From positions 14,859,049-14,923,048 of the forward strand of contig NC_079414.1 in the NCBI RefSeq assembly GCF_026213295.1: a stretch of 64,000 nt of DNA, read 5' to 3'. Shown one piece after another: positions 20,170 through 32,537 of this stretch; positions within the stretch are counted from its first letter, which is position 1, and each line of letters begins with the position of its first letter. The stretch is from Gadus chalcogrammus. Taxonomy: Eukaryota > Chordata > Actinopteri > Gadiformes > Gadidae. The notes under the pieces are model-generated. The model saw only the letters and a program-made list of their open reading frames with translations, had not been told where the DNA came from and did not search any database. The position numbers were made by a program, and so were the translations under genes.

Positions 20170-23100
20170 TATCCATCAATACTCTTCAGACATGTCTCTT
20201 TTTTTATTTTGAAGCTGTTTTGACTCGAGATGAGAGAGGCAGAGTTCCATCCACAACTTTACCTGTAAGCATGACTTGGCAAGCTGGCTGGCTGAATCCC
20301 TAGCTGATTGACGACTTATCTGAATGAACTGCCAGTGGGTTTGTATTGAAGCGTCTGCTGAATGACCAATAGCAAATGGGATATCCACGGATTGACTGTA
20401 AAATTAAGGAATGCACACCAACGAGTAAACTGAAAGCCTACAAGTCGGTGCACGGTTACGCAAATGTTTGCGTATGTGAGTCTGTACTCGGCACTTGTTG
20501 CCTATCAAGTAGAACATCAGTGGGGGATGATCCTTAACATTAACTGTTGCAATGGTGAGCTTGGGTTTATTGCCTCGGTACTAGCATTAATCGCTTATGG
20601 CAACGAATTGTATTTATTTCCTCAAACGTGGTCTAGTCCATTTTTCTTTCCCATTATAGCCCTTACAAGTACAATGAAGCATAAATTACATTTATTATGG
20701 TAAATATCTACAGTTCTAGCAGCATTGGTTATAACATGATTTGAGTATTAGTTTAAACTGATCTTGTCATGTGGAAAGTGAAAACCGGCCTCAGGTGGTT
20801 TCTTCTCAATAGTTTCACAGTAGTCATTCTGGTTCCACTCTACAAGGAAGTGAGAAGTGAGGGGTGAGGGGTCAGAACAGCTGTGTCTACGTTTGCAGCA
20901 GGGATTTTGTCTAGTCTGCGTTTGACCAGCTATTCAGAACAGTAACCATTTCTTGGCAAGCTCGAATGGAAGGCCTGGTGCCGCCGACAAGTTTATAAAC
21001 AAGACTAGACATCAGCAGGTTCATGTATGTGTACGTTAGTCATCCATGCAAATCTTTCTTTGCATATTTTTGCATATTCTCCAACGCATAACTTCTGCAG
21101 TAGGCCACGAGTCCAGTCATGGGATCCCTGATCGGCAAGCCCTCTGCTGCTGCTGCAAAGTTACTGTAAAGCAAAATTAAACTTTGCCTACTTGTTGATG
21201 CTGTTTATTAATCTTTTTATTTTTTTTATTAAGTATAGACTAGAAGCAGTGGAACCATAGTTACATAATTTGAATAACGGAGAGAATGAGATTGAGCAGA
21301 GTAATGTATTTTGTCACTCAACAAAATGCCACGATATAATTCATATTTTACACTGGCAGACCAAACTAAAAACAATGTGACATTTAAATGGCCCTTCTCT
21401 TTTTATCCAATGAATGTTGCTTAGGACATATCATATATTTATTTGTTTTACCTATAGGCCTACCCCAGCCCATACAAGAGCTCCTCTGTACTGATCTTTG
21501 GCTGAAAAGTATTGGTGTGTTGGCAAGGGTGCTGGAGAATCAGGGGGAATATATTTGATGTAAGATGTAGGCTACTTTTAGTCAAACCAAAATATACTTT
21601 ACAGCTCAAAGAAAGACAGAGCAGTGTGTGTATGCATGGACTTTTACTAGAAAAATAACTTGGCAAATATTGTGGTTGGTTAAAACACACTGTCCTTTAT
21701 AGTGACTCAGTGTTTTAATCCTGTTGGGTCACAATCCGATTAATGCTCTATAACAAGAAGGAATGGGAAGCAAATTGCTTCCCATTCCAATTCATAAGAT
21801 AACTTGCTATACATGATCATCAACTCGTTTCTAGGTCTATTTGTCTCTATTTGAGCTTTTTTCTGTTTTATCCACATCTGAACATCTCTGTTGTGTCAAT
21901 ATAGCATGTGGTGCTGTAGATTCAGGTGCTAAGCTGCTTATTAGTGATAATACCCAACGACTTTAAAAGATAAGACCTCGCTAATGACACACTTGCATTT
22001 ACTACTGCAGTGTTCCTCACCATCCAACATACGTTGAGCTCAGTGTCTTTCTTTTCTAGTTCTGCTCAAAAGAGATGAAGTAACAGCTGATGTCCCTGAC
22101 CAACCAGATTGGCTCCTGAGGCAACGACCTGTTGTCTGTGGGTGTCTAGAAATTATCATCAATTGTGGCGTTCTCACGGTGTTGTGTAACGCTATTTCCG
22201 GTGTCTTACTTCCTACGAACTGCTTACCAAAGATCCCACTCCCTGGAGACAGAGAGCAAAAATAATACTGCGAGAACCATACGAACCTTACAAAAATAAC
22301 GAGAGGAGAATAAAATCTTCACGAAAATTGGAAAAGGCAATATCTGAAACATGGCCCATGTCCCGCCCTCTGCGTAGAGATAAAGAAGCCTGAGATTCAG
22401 GCTGCTCTAGTGTAGTATTCACACTCACTCTTATCAGGTTTAGTGGGCTGAAAGGGAGTTCTCGGCCTGCATGTGGGAGTAGTTAGATTAGAAGCCGACC
22501 TGATAGTAGTTAGGTTGTCCTCATTCTTGTCAATGCTTTCAGCAGTCAATAATAACACACACTTTGAAGACTTGATGTTTCTGTTTTGCGTGAAAGCCTT
22601 ATTGCGTTGTTTGTTTTGCTAAACAGAACAAAGCTAATAAAACGACATACACAGGAGGGCAGCAATTATAAATAGTTGAAATAATAGTTAATTTATTTAC
22701 GCTTCGATTTGCCCTTTATAATGAGTTCATGCTTTGCTGAATTTGATTTAGACTATAATTCGCAATAAGTTTGGTTTTTATAATTACAAGATACCTTCTT
22801 TTTTTTCCCGATGGGGCGTTGAGCTTCTTCCATTCTCCTCTTAGTTATCTATTTAGCCCCCCCGTGCGTCCAGCCTCAGAACTTGAGCTTTGCTCAAACT
22901 TACAGGAAAGGGGTTGAGAGCGAATACTGAATTTTAGCTACCGAGACGGGACTGTGACCTGGTGACCAACGCACACCTGCGTACCCCAAGTCTGTCACAG
23001 AGCATTCAGGGCCCCTACTGCCCGGGCCCCCAGCAGCATGGACAGGTACTCGGGCTCCCCTAGCTGGAAGATGCTGGCCTCGCCGCTCCCAGTGGCCCTC

Positions 23101-23405
23101 TGCTCCAGGATAACAGAGCCAGGGGTCCAGGGCCGCGGGTGCAGGTAGGCTACCAACTCTGGAGACTCCCACACGACGTTCCGGTACCGGGTTGAGGACA
23201 TCCTACCGACAATGAACAAAATTAATAAATGAACTACTTCGATATCTTGATTGTTTCTCTTTGTTCTAAATATTCATAAGCTGTGTATAGAATGATTGTA
23301 TGCAAATAGGATATTAACTTGAGAATAAAACACAAAACTGTTTTAACTACACAGACCCATATTTTGAACGACATTTAAGTCAAATTATCTGCAGCGCTCT
23401 GCAGA
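19946..23405. repeat. 3,460-bp tandem unit, copy 1
   Basis: Begins CCCATTTCCACCTTCCTC and ends GCGCTCTGCAGA. The following 3,460 bases repeat it with no indel; corresponding positions all differ by exactly 3,460. Comparing by eye I saw two substitutions: A/G near 19974 versus 23434, and G/A near 23024 versus 26484. The unit holds the atf4 3' flank, non-coding DNA and, at its end, an inverted HIT-gene fragment. Short ORFs within it are broken in diverged copy 3, so they are unlikely to be genes. Confidence 0.95.
22951..23404 (-). pseudogene. Inverted truncated copy of HIT gene promoter and exon 1
   Basis: Reverse complement of about 31147-31600. It includes the promoter-proximal sequence and the start codon (minus strand, 23201-23199). 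It encodes 68 residues (MSSTRYRNVVWESPELVAYL..) nearly identical to the real gene. A four-base insertion (GAAT in GGGCCCTGAATGCTCTG) then shifts the frame into a stop at 22995. There is no second exon. If the copied promoter works, it would give minus-strand transcription towards atf4. Confidence 0.85.
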
Positions 23406-26400
23406 CCCATTTCCACCTTCCTCGGAGCAGCTTTGTCCAGAAAGGGGCCACGTTTATTTATGAATTGTTACGCAGCACTCCTGTTTACGTGTTTTGTAAA
23501 TGGATGCTCTTCTTGCTTACTGATCATTTTATTCTTTGTTTTACTTTTGACTAACTCCTGATTGATTTTTTTTGGTTTTTAAGTGTTTCTTTCTGAAACT
23601 GTATAAATGCTTCTTTTTTTTCTATTAAATATCCATCAATACTCTTCAGACATGTCTCTTTTTTTATTTTGAAGCTGTTTTGACTCGAGATGAGAGAGGC
23701 AGAGTTCCATCCACAACTTTACCTGTAAGCATGACTTGGCAAGCTGGCTGGCTGAATCCCTAGCTGATTGACGACTTATCTGAATGAACTGCCAGTGGGT
23801 TTGTATTGAAGCGTCTGCTGAATGACCAATAGCAAATGGGATATCCACGGATTGACTGTAAAATTAAGGAATGCACACCAACGAGTAAACTGAAAGCCTA
23901 CAAGTCGGTGCACGGTTACGCAAATGTTTGCGTATGTGAGTCTGTACTCGGCACTTGTTGCCTATCAAGTAGAACATCAGTGGGGGATGATCCTTAACAT
24001 TAACTGTTGCAATGGTGAGCTTGGGTTTATTGCCTCGGTACTAGCATTAATCGCTTATGGCAACGAATTGTATTTATTTCCTCAAACGTGGTCTAGTCCA
24101 TTTTTCTTTCCCATTATAGCCCTTACAAGTACAATGAAGCATAAATTACATTTATTATGGTAAATATCTACAGTTCTAGCAGCATTGGTTATAACATGAT
24201 TTGAGTATTAGTTTAAACTGATCTTGTCATGTGGAAAGTGAAAACCGGCCTCAGGTGGTTTCTTCTCAATAGTTTCACAGTAGTCATTCTGGTTCCACTC
24301 TACAAGGAAGTGAGAAGTGAGGGGTGAGGGGTCAGAACAGCTGTGTCTACGTTTGCAGCAGGGATTTTGTCTAGTCTGCGTTTGACCAGCTATTCAGAAC
24401 AGTAACCATTTCTTGGCAAGCTCGAATGGAAGGCCTGGTGCCGCCGACAAGTTTATAAACAAGACTAGACATCAGCAGGTTCATGTATGTGTACGTTAGT
24501 CATCCATGCAAATCTTTCTTTGCATATTTTTGCATATTCTCCAACGCATAACTTCTGCAGTAGGCCACGAGTCCAGTCATGGGATCCCTGATCGGCAAGC
24601 CCTCTGCTGCTGCTGCAAAGTTACTGTAAAGCAAAATTAAACTTTGCCTACTTGTTGATGCTGTTTATTAATCTTTTTATTTTTTTTATTAAGTATAGAC
24701 TAGAAGCAGTGGAACCATAGTTACATAATTTGAATAACGGAGAGAATGAGATTGAGCAGAGTAATGTATTTTGTCACTCAACAAAATGCCACGATATAAT
24801 TCATATTTTACACTGGCAGACCAAACTAAAAACAATGTGACATTTAAATGGCCCTTCTCTTTTTATCCAATGAATGTTGCTTAGGACATATCATATATTT
24901 ATTTGTTTTACCTATAGGCCTACCCCAGCCCATACAAGAGCTCCTCTGTACTGATCTTTGGCTGAAAAGTATTGGTGTGTTGGCAAGGGTGCTGGAGAAT
25001 CAGGGGGAATATATTTGATGTAAGATGTAGGCTACTTTTAGTCAAACCAAAATATACTTTACAGCTCAAAGAAAGACAGAGCAGTGTGTGTATGCATGGA
25101 CTTTTACTAGAAAAATAACTTGGCAAATATTGTGGTTGGTTAAAACACACTGTCCTTTATAGTGACTCAGTGTTTTAATCCTGTTGGGTCACAATCCGAT
25201 TAATGCTCTATAACAAGAAGGAATGGGAAGCAAATTGCTTCCCATTCCAATTCATAAGATAACTTGCTATACATGATCATCAACTCGTTTCTAGGTCTAT
25301 TTGTCTCTATTTGAGCTTTTTTCTGTTTTATCCACATCTGAACATCTCTGTTGTGTCAATATAGCATGTGGTGCTGTAGATTCAGGTGCTAAGCTGCTTA
25401 TTAGTGATAATACCCAACGACTTTAAAAGATAAGACCTCGCTAATGACACACTTGCATTTACTACTGCAGTGTTCCTCACCATCCAACATACGTTGAGCT
25501 CAGTGTCTTTCTTTTCTAGTTCTGCTCAAAAGAGATGAAGTAACAGCTGATGTCCCTGACCAACCAGATTGGCTCCTGAGGCAACGACCTGTTGTCTGTG
25601 GGTGTCTAGAAATTATCATCAATTGTGGCGTTCTCACGGTGTTGTGTAACGCTATTTCCGGTGTCTTACTTCCTACGAACTGCTTACCAAAGATCCCACT
25701 CCCTGGAGACAGAGAGCAAAAATAATACTGCGAGAACCATACGAACCTTACAAAAATAACGAGAGGAGAATAAAATCTTCACGAAAATTGGAAAAGGCAA
25801 TATCTGAAACATGGCCCATGTCCCGCCCTCTGCGTAGAGATAAAGAAGCCTGAGATTCAGGCTGCTCTAGTGTAGTATTCACACTCACTCTTATCAGGTT
25901 TAGTGGGCTGAAAGGGAGTTCTCGGCCTGCATGTGGGAGTAGTTAGATTAGAAGCCGACCTGATAGTAGTTAGGTTGTCCTCATTCTTGTCAATGCTTTC
26001 AGCAGTCAATAATAACACACACTTTGAAGACTTGATGTTTCTGTTTTGCGTGAAAGCCTTATTGCGTTGTTTGTTTTGCTAAACAGAACAAAGCTAATAA
26101 AACGACATACACAGGAGGGCAGCAATTATAAATAGTTGAAATAATAGTTAATTTATTTACGCTTCGATTTGCCCTTTATAATGAGTTCATGCTTTGCTGA
26201 ATTTGATTTAGACTATAATTCGCAATAAGTTTGGTTTTTATAATTACAAGATACCTTCTTTTTTTTCCCGATGGGGCGTTGAGCTTCTTCCATTCTCCTC
26301 TTAGTTATCTATTTAGCCCCCCCGTGCGTCCAGCCTCAGAACTTGAGCTTTGCTCAAACTTACAGGAAAGGGGTTGAGAGCGAATACTGAATTTTAGCTA

Positions 26401-26865
26401 CCGAGACGGGACTGTGACCTGGTGACCAACGCACACCTGCGTACCCCAAGTCTGTCACAGAGCATTCAGGGCCCCTACTGCCCAGGCCCCCAGCAGCATG
26501 GACAGGTACTCGGGCTCCCCTAGCTGGAAGATGCTGGCCTCGCCGCTCCCAGTGGCCCTCTGCTCCAGGATAACAGAGCCAGGGGTCCAGGGCCGCGGGT
26601 GCAGGTAGGCTACCAACTCTGGAGACTCCCACACGACGTTCCGGTACCGGGTTGAGGACATCCTACCGACAATGAACAAAATTAATAAATGAACTACTTC
26701 GATATCTTGATTGTTTCTCTTTGTTCTAAATATTCATAAGCTGTGTATAGAATGATTGTATGCAAATAGGATATTAACTTGAGAATAAAACACAAAACTG
26801 TTTTAACTACACAGACCCATATTTTGAACGACATTTAAGTCAAATTATCTGCAGCGCTCTGCAGA
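23406..26865. repeat. 3,460-bp tandem unit, copy 2
   Basis: Near-identical to 19946-23405. This implies a very recent duplication, ongoing gene conversion, or an assembly artefact such as a collapsed or repeated haplotype. The copy begins with the GGAGCAG variant that copy 3 also carries. Confidence 0.95.
26411..26864 (-). pseudogene. Second inverted truncated HIT exon 1 copy
   Basis: Same as 22951-23404, shifted 3,460 bases: start codon at 26661, stop at 26455, same four-base insertion. It carries one substitution changing Arg to Trp in the ALLGARAVG region. That both fragments share the insertion shows it arose before the tandem duplication. Confidence 0.85.
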
Positions 26866-29800
26866 CCCATTTCCACCTTCCTCGGAGCAGCTTTGTCCAG
26901 AAAGGGGCCACGTTTATTTATGAATTGTTACGCAGCACTCCTGTTTACGTGTTTTGTAAATGGATGCTCTTTTTGCCTACCTATCATTTTATATTTTGTT
27001 TTGCAAAGTTTTACTTTTGACTAACTCCTGATTGTTTTTTTTGTTTTTTTAAAGTGTTGTTTCTTTCTGAAACTGTATAAATGCTTTTTTTTCCTATTAA
27101 ATATCGATCAATACTCTTCAGAGTTCAGACATGTCTCTTAATTATTTTGAAAACCTGACTCAAACCTGTTTTTATGACTCAAGATGAGAGGGGCAGAGTT
27201 CCATCCACAACTTTACTTGTAAACATGACTTGGCAAGCTGGCTGGCTGAATCCCTAGCTGATTGTTGACGACTTATCTGAATGAACTGCCAGTGGGTTTG
27301 TATTGAAGCGTCTGCTGACCAATAGCAAATGGGATATCCACGGATTGACTGTAAAATTGAGGAATGCACACCAACGAGTAAATTAAAAGCCTACAAGTCG
27401 GTGCACAGTTACGCAAATGTTTGCGTATGTGAGTCTGTACTCGGCACTTGTTGCCTATCAATTAGAACATCAGTGGGGGGTGATCCTTAACATTAACTGT
27501 TGCAATGGTGAGCTTGGGTTTATTGCCTCGGTACTAGCATTAATCGCTTATGGCTGGCAACGAATTGTGTTTGTTTCCTCAAACGCGGTCTAGTCCATTT
27601 TTCTTTCCCATTTTAGCCCTTACTTACATTACAAGTACAATGAAGCACAAATTGAATTGATTATGGTAAATATCTACAGTACTAGCAGTATTGGTTTTAA
27701 CATTTGAGCATTAAAGTTTAAACTGATCTTGTCTTGTGAATAGTGAAAACCGGCCTCAGGTGGTTTCTTCTCAATAGTTTCACAGTAGTCATTCTGGTTC
27801 CACTCTACAAGGAAGTGAGAAGTGAGGGGTGAGGGTTCAGAACAGCTGTGTCTACGTTTACAGCAGGGATTTTGTCTAGTCTGCGTTTGACCAGCTGTTC
27901 AGAACAGTAACCATTTCTTGGCAAGCTTGAATGGAAGGCGTGGTGACGCAGACAGGTTTATGAACAAGAATAGACATCAGCAGGTTTGTGTAGGTGTACG
28001 TTAGTCATCCATGCAAATCTTTCTTTGCATATTTTTGCATATTCTCCAACGCATAACTTCTGCAGTAGGCCACGAGTCCAGTCATGGGATCCCTGATCGG
28101 CAAGCCCTCTGCTGCTGCTGCAAAGTTACTGTAAAGCAAAATTAAACTTTGCCTACTTGTTGATGCTGTTTATTAATCTTTTCATTTTTTTTATTAAGTA
28201 TAGACTAGAAGCAGTGGAACCTTAGTTACATAATTTGAATAACGGAGAGAATGAGATTTAGCTGAGTAATGTATTTTGTCACTCAATAAAAAGCTTAATA
28301 AAATGCCACGATATAATTCATATTTTACTCTGGCAGACCAAACTAAAGACAATGTGACATTTAAATGGCACTTCTCTTTTTATCAAATGAATGTTGCTCA
28401 GGACATATCATATTTTTTGCTGAAAGTTGAAAACATTGTTAACCTTGATTTTGATAGTTTGGCTCTATATTAAACACATTGTAATCCATGGTTTCCAGTC
28501 TTTAAGCTCTGTTAAATTGTCAACCATTTTGTCCACAAGGATTTTTCTCTGTCAACACATTGTAAACCGTCGTGTCCACAGGGTTCATGCTCTGTTAATC
28601 CCATTGTAAACCATTGTATGTACAGGGTTTATGTTGTTAAACCAACGGTAGACCATCTGCTCAATAGGGTTTCATGGTCTTGTAGACTGTCGTTCTTAGA
28701 GTCTCTTTCTCAGGAAATATACCACAGACTTCATGCCTACTCATGAAGGAATGTGGTATTCCGTGCACCAACGTTCACGGCAGTTTAGCTAATCGTAAAT
28801 AGAATCATGACAGACACACGCCAAGATTAAAATCCATGTAAACAACCAAATCTCCTCTCAGGGCAAGCTAGGGTCAGGTTTATTCACCATCCATGTTTCC
28901 AGGGTAGGCCAGCAGAGCGGTCAAGGCTTTCAAATATGTTTTTCTGGATGAGCCAACGACAAAACGACTGACAGAAGAGTTAGTTGTTATTAATACCTAT
29001 ACCCCAGCCCATACAAGAGCTCCTCTGTCATTTCCTGTACTGATCTTTGGCTGAAAAGCATTGGTGAGAAGTGTTGGCAAGGGTGCTGGAGAATCAGGGG
29101 GAATATATTTGAGAAGATGTACTTTTAGTCAAACCAAAATATACTTTACAGCTCAAAGAAAGACAGAGCAGTGTGTGTGCTGGACTTTTACTAGAAAAAT
29201 AACTTGGCAAATATTATGGTTGGTTAAAAACACACTGTCCTTTACGGTGACTCAGTGTTTTAATCCTGTTGGGTCACAATCCGATTAATGCTCTATAACA
29301 AGAAGGAATGGGAAGCAAACTGCTTCCCATTCCAATTCATATGATAACTTGCTATACATGATCAACTCGTTTCTAGGTCTATTTGTCTCTATTTGAACTT
29401 TTTTCTGTTGTAATTATCAACATCTGAACGTCTCTGTTGTGTCAATATAGCATGTGGTGCTGTAGATTCAGGTAGGCTACTAAGCTGCTTATTAGTGATA
29501 ATACCCAACGCATTTAAAAAGATAAGACCTCGCTAATTACACACTTGCATTTACTACTGCAGTGTTCCTCACAATCCAACATACGTTAAGCTCAGTAGGC
29601 TATCTTCTTTTCAAGTTCTGCTCAAAAGAGATGAAGTAGCTGATGTCCCTGACCACCCAGATTGACTCCTGAGGCAACTACCTGTTGTCAGTGGGTGTCA
29701 AGAAATGATCATCAACTGTGGCTTTCTCACGGCGTTGTGTAACGCTATTTCTGGTGTCTTACTTCCTACGAACTGCTTACGAAAGATCCCACTCCCTGGA

Positions 29801-30560
29801 AACAGAGAGCGAAAATAATACTGCAAGAACCATACGAACCTGATGAAAATAACGAGAGGAGAATAAAACATATATTTTTCACGAAAAGCGGAAAAAGCAA
29901 TATCTGAAACATCTGAAACATGGCCATGCCCCGCCCTCTGCCCAATAACGCTCATTTGAACACACCGTTCTAGTCGTTGCGTAGAGAGATAAGAAGCCTC
30001 AGGCTGCTGTAGTGTAGTATTCATACTCACTCTTATCAGGTTTAGTGGGCTGAAAGGGAGTTAAACTCGGCCTGCATGTGGGAGTAGTTAGATTAGAAGC
30101 CGAGCTGATAGTAGTTAGGTTGTCCTCATTCTTGTCAATGCTGTCAGCAGTCAATAATAACCTTTTACACACACTTTGAAGACTCGATGTTTCTGTTTTG
30201 CGTGAAAGCGTTATTGTGTCGTTTGTTTTGCTGAACAGAATAAGGGTAATAAAATGACATATAGAGGGCAGCAATTATAAATAGTTGAAATAATAGTTAA
30301 TTTATTTACGCTTCGATTTGCCCTTTATAATGAGTTCATGCTTTGCTGAATTTGATTTAGACTATGTTATAATTCGCAATAAGTTTGGTTTTTATAATTA
30401 CAAGATACCTTCTTTTTTTTCCGATGGGGCGTTGAGCTTCTTCCATTCTCCTCTTATTTATCTATTTAGCGCCCCCGTGCGTCCGGCCTCAAAAGTGCAG
30501 CTTTGCTCAAACTTACAGGAAAGGGGTTGAGAGCGAATACTGAATTTTAGCTACCGATAC
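26866..30560. repeat. Diverged third copy of the tandem unit
   Basis: Aligns with the first two copies from CCCATTTCCACC to ATTTTAGCTACCGATACGGGAC, with many substitutions and small indels and an extra block of about 570 bp (about 28415-28985). It does not end in the inverted HIT fragment; instead it runs on through unique DNA towards the intact HIT gene. It therefore looks like the older, parental arrangement. Confidence 0.85.
28415..28985. repeat. Copy-3-specific block with degenerate repeats
   Basis: This block is absent from copies 1 and 2, which pass directly from the matching upstream sequence to CCCCAGCCCATACAAGAG. From about 28474 to 28690 it contains around four or five degenerate units of roughly 55-60 bp with words such as ACATTGTAA.CC, GTCCACAGGGTT and TGCTCTGTTAA. 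It is either an insertion in copy 3 or a deletion in the ancestor of copies 1 and 2. Confidence 0.6.
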
Positions 30561-31353
30561 GGGACAGTTCGCGATCACCGCAAATAAACTGTTACTCGTG
30601 CTGCTCACACGATACATCTTTCAAAACACTACTTATCTCCAACCTCTCCTTTAAGGATACGTCACGGTTAATATTTGAATGACTTCCGCTCTGGATCTTG
30701 TGAGAGTGTGTCATGATACAAACCATCAGCGCGATCATCGTTACATTGATCGCGGTCTATACCTATTGTACCTTTCTGTACGAGCCGGGAGTAGCCCTCA
30801 GGTCAGTTCTGCCCTGCGTTTCATGTGGTTGATGAGGTGTCTGGTTCGAAGGTATGTTAGGTTAAACGCAACTAGACCTAGAAACTAGAAAAGAGGCCAG
30901 GTCGTGGAATAGTTTTCTTTGTCCACGTTGTTATTTGGTCACTCTGAGGTTTTTCCTGCTACCTGTCGGATTGAAATCTTATCAATGGTTAAAACGTTAA
31001 AATACAGAATATTTCCAGACAATTTTCACTATTCTACAGGTAGACTAAACTTCTTAGGCCAGCCCACAACATGTTGCTAGTAGTTGGTCCACTGGTTATA
31101 GACAGCAGTGGGCGTAGCCTGTTTCCAAAACACTGTCATTTTATTTTGCAGAGCGCTGCAGATAATTTGACTTAAATGTCGTTCAAAATATGGGTCTGTG
31201 TAGTTAAAACAGTCTTGTGTTTTATTCTGAAGTTAATATCCTATTTGCATACAATCATTCTATACACAGCTTATGAATATTTAGAAAAAAAAGAAACAAT
31301 CAAGATATCGAAGTAGTTCATTTATTAATTGTTCATTGTTCATTGTCGGTAGG
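30561..31353. other. Unique upstream region and HIT gene promoter
   Basis: Positions 30561-31146 have no match in the array. Positions 31147-31353 are the segment found inverted at the ends of copies 1 and 2 and lie just upstream of the HIT start codon, so they probably include its promoter and leader. I see no clear TATA box; ATTTGCATA at about 31243-31251 is an octamer-like motif. Confidence 0.45.
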
Positions 31354-32537
31354 ATGTCCTCAACCCGGTACCGCAACGTTGTGTGGGAGTCTCCAGAGTT
31401 GGTAGCCTACCTGCACCCGCGGCCCTGGACCCCCGGCTCTGTTATCCTGGAGCAGAGGGCCACTGGGAGCGGCAAGGCCAGCATCTTCCAGCTAGGGGAG
31501 ACCGAGTACCTGTCCATGCTGCTGGGGGCCCGGGCAGTAGGGGCCCTGCTCTGTGACAGACTTGGGGTACGCAGGTGTGCGTTGGTCACCAGGCCACAGA
31601 CCAACACACAAGCACAGGTAAAAACTCCTTTTAACCTCATCTGGTCTACTCAATGGTTTGCTCATTCATTTTTGTACTATGGGTTTGTTTATTAGCTTCT
31701 TCTTTTTTTACTGTCATCACTTCTCTGTCCATTCTGTCACTTAATTCTTCTTTTAAGTTAGAAAACTATCCAGAATAAAATAAATCAGGAGGAAGAAATA
31801 GTACATTCTAATGAAATTGCCCAATTAAGTTGGAATGAATATATGCATGTTTGGGTCCACAGATTCGTATCCTTCCACTGCACGGCCTTGATGCTGAGTG
31901 GCGCCCCCATCTGGCCGCGAAGGAGGAGTACTGCCCCTTTGACCCTGGCTTCTGCACCTCCAAGAGTGGCCCCCGCTGGAGTGACGCCCATCTGGCTGAC
32001 ATCCAAGAAAAGGTCCGGACTGGGCTGCCCTCTCCAGATGCCCCCGCAGACCTCACCTTCCTGGGTGAGGACCCTGGCCACCCAGGACTGTTTTCCCGCA
32101 TTGTGCGTGGCGAGGAGCCCCAGTGGCGTGTGTGGGAGGACCGTGGCCACGTGGCCTTCCTCACCCCCTTCCCCAACGCCCCCGGGCTCACCGTGGTCGT
32201 TCCGCGGCGGCCGCTGACCTCCGACATCTTCCGGTTGGAAAGGGGGGATTACGAGGCTCTGGTGTTGGCAACCCGGCAGGTAGCCGTGCTTGTAGGGGAG
32301 GGGCTTGAAGCCAAGGGCGTGGGGCTTATCTTTGAGGGCTTCGAGATCGACTACGCTCACGCCAAGCTGATTCCGCTGCTGCCGTCTCTGTCGGCATTTG
32401 GGGAGGGCGATACCCCGTCGGAGCCGCGCCCGGCCCAGTTCCATTCCACGTACCCCGGGTTCGTGACCTCGGAGGACGGGCCCGAGGCGAGCCTGGAGAG
32501 TTTGAAGGAGATCCACAACCAAATCACTCAACTTTAA
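31354..32537 (+). CDS. HIT-superfamily protein with two HIT-like halves
   Basis: Two exons, 31354-31617 and 31863-32537 (stop TAA), in phase, 312 residues. The start ATG at 31354 is the first Met of the conserved N-terminus. The C-terminal half resembles bacterial-type HIT proteins: LFSRIVRGEEPQWRVWED, a central TVVVPRRP strand, and the motif GVGLIFEGFEIDYAHAKLIP. In the HIT motif the first His is Tyr252, the middle (nucleophile) His254 is kept and the third is Lys256. The N-terminal half (HPRPWTPGSVILEQ.., ending in IRILPLHG at 89-96) looks like a second, more degenerate HIT-like fold. HIT proteins are nucleotidyl hydrolases or transferases; activity here is uncertain. The first exon and promoter are duplicated, inverted, at 22951 and 26411. 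I do not recognise a named orthologue. Confidence 0.8.

Noticed and set aside
20464..20703. 79-codon frame repeated at 23924 (and similar frames at 20176 and 21460)
   Set aside because: Repeated only because the 3,460-bp unit is duplicated; the frame at 20464 is broken by an indel in the diverged third copy, so no sign of selection.
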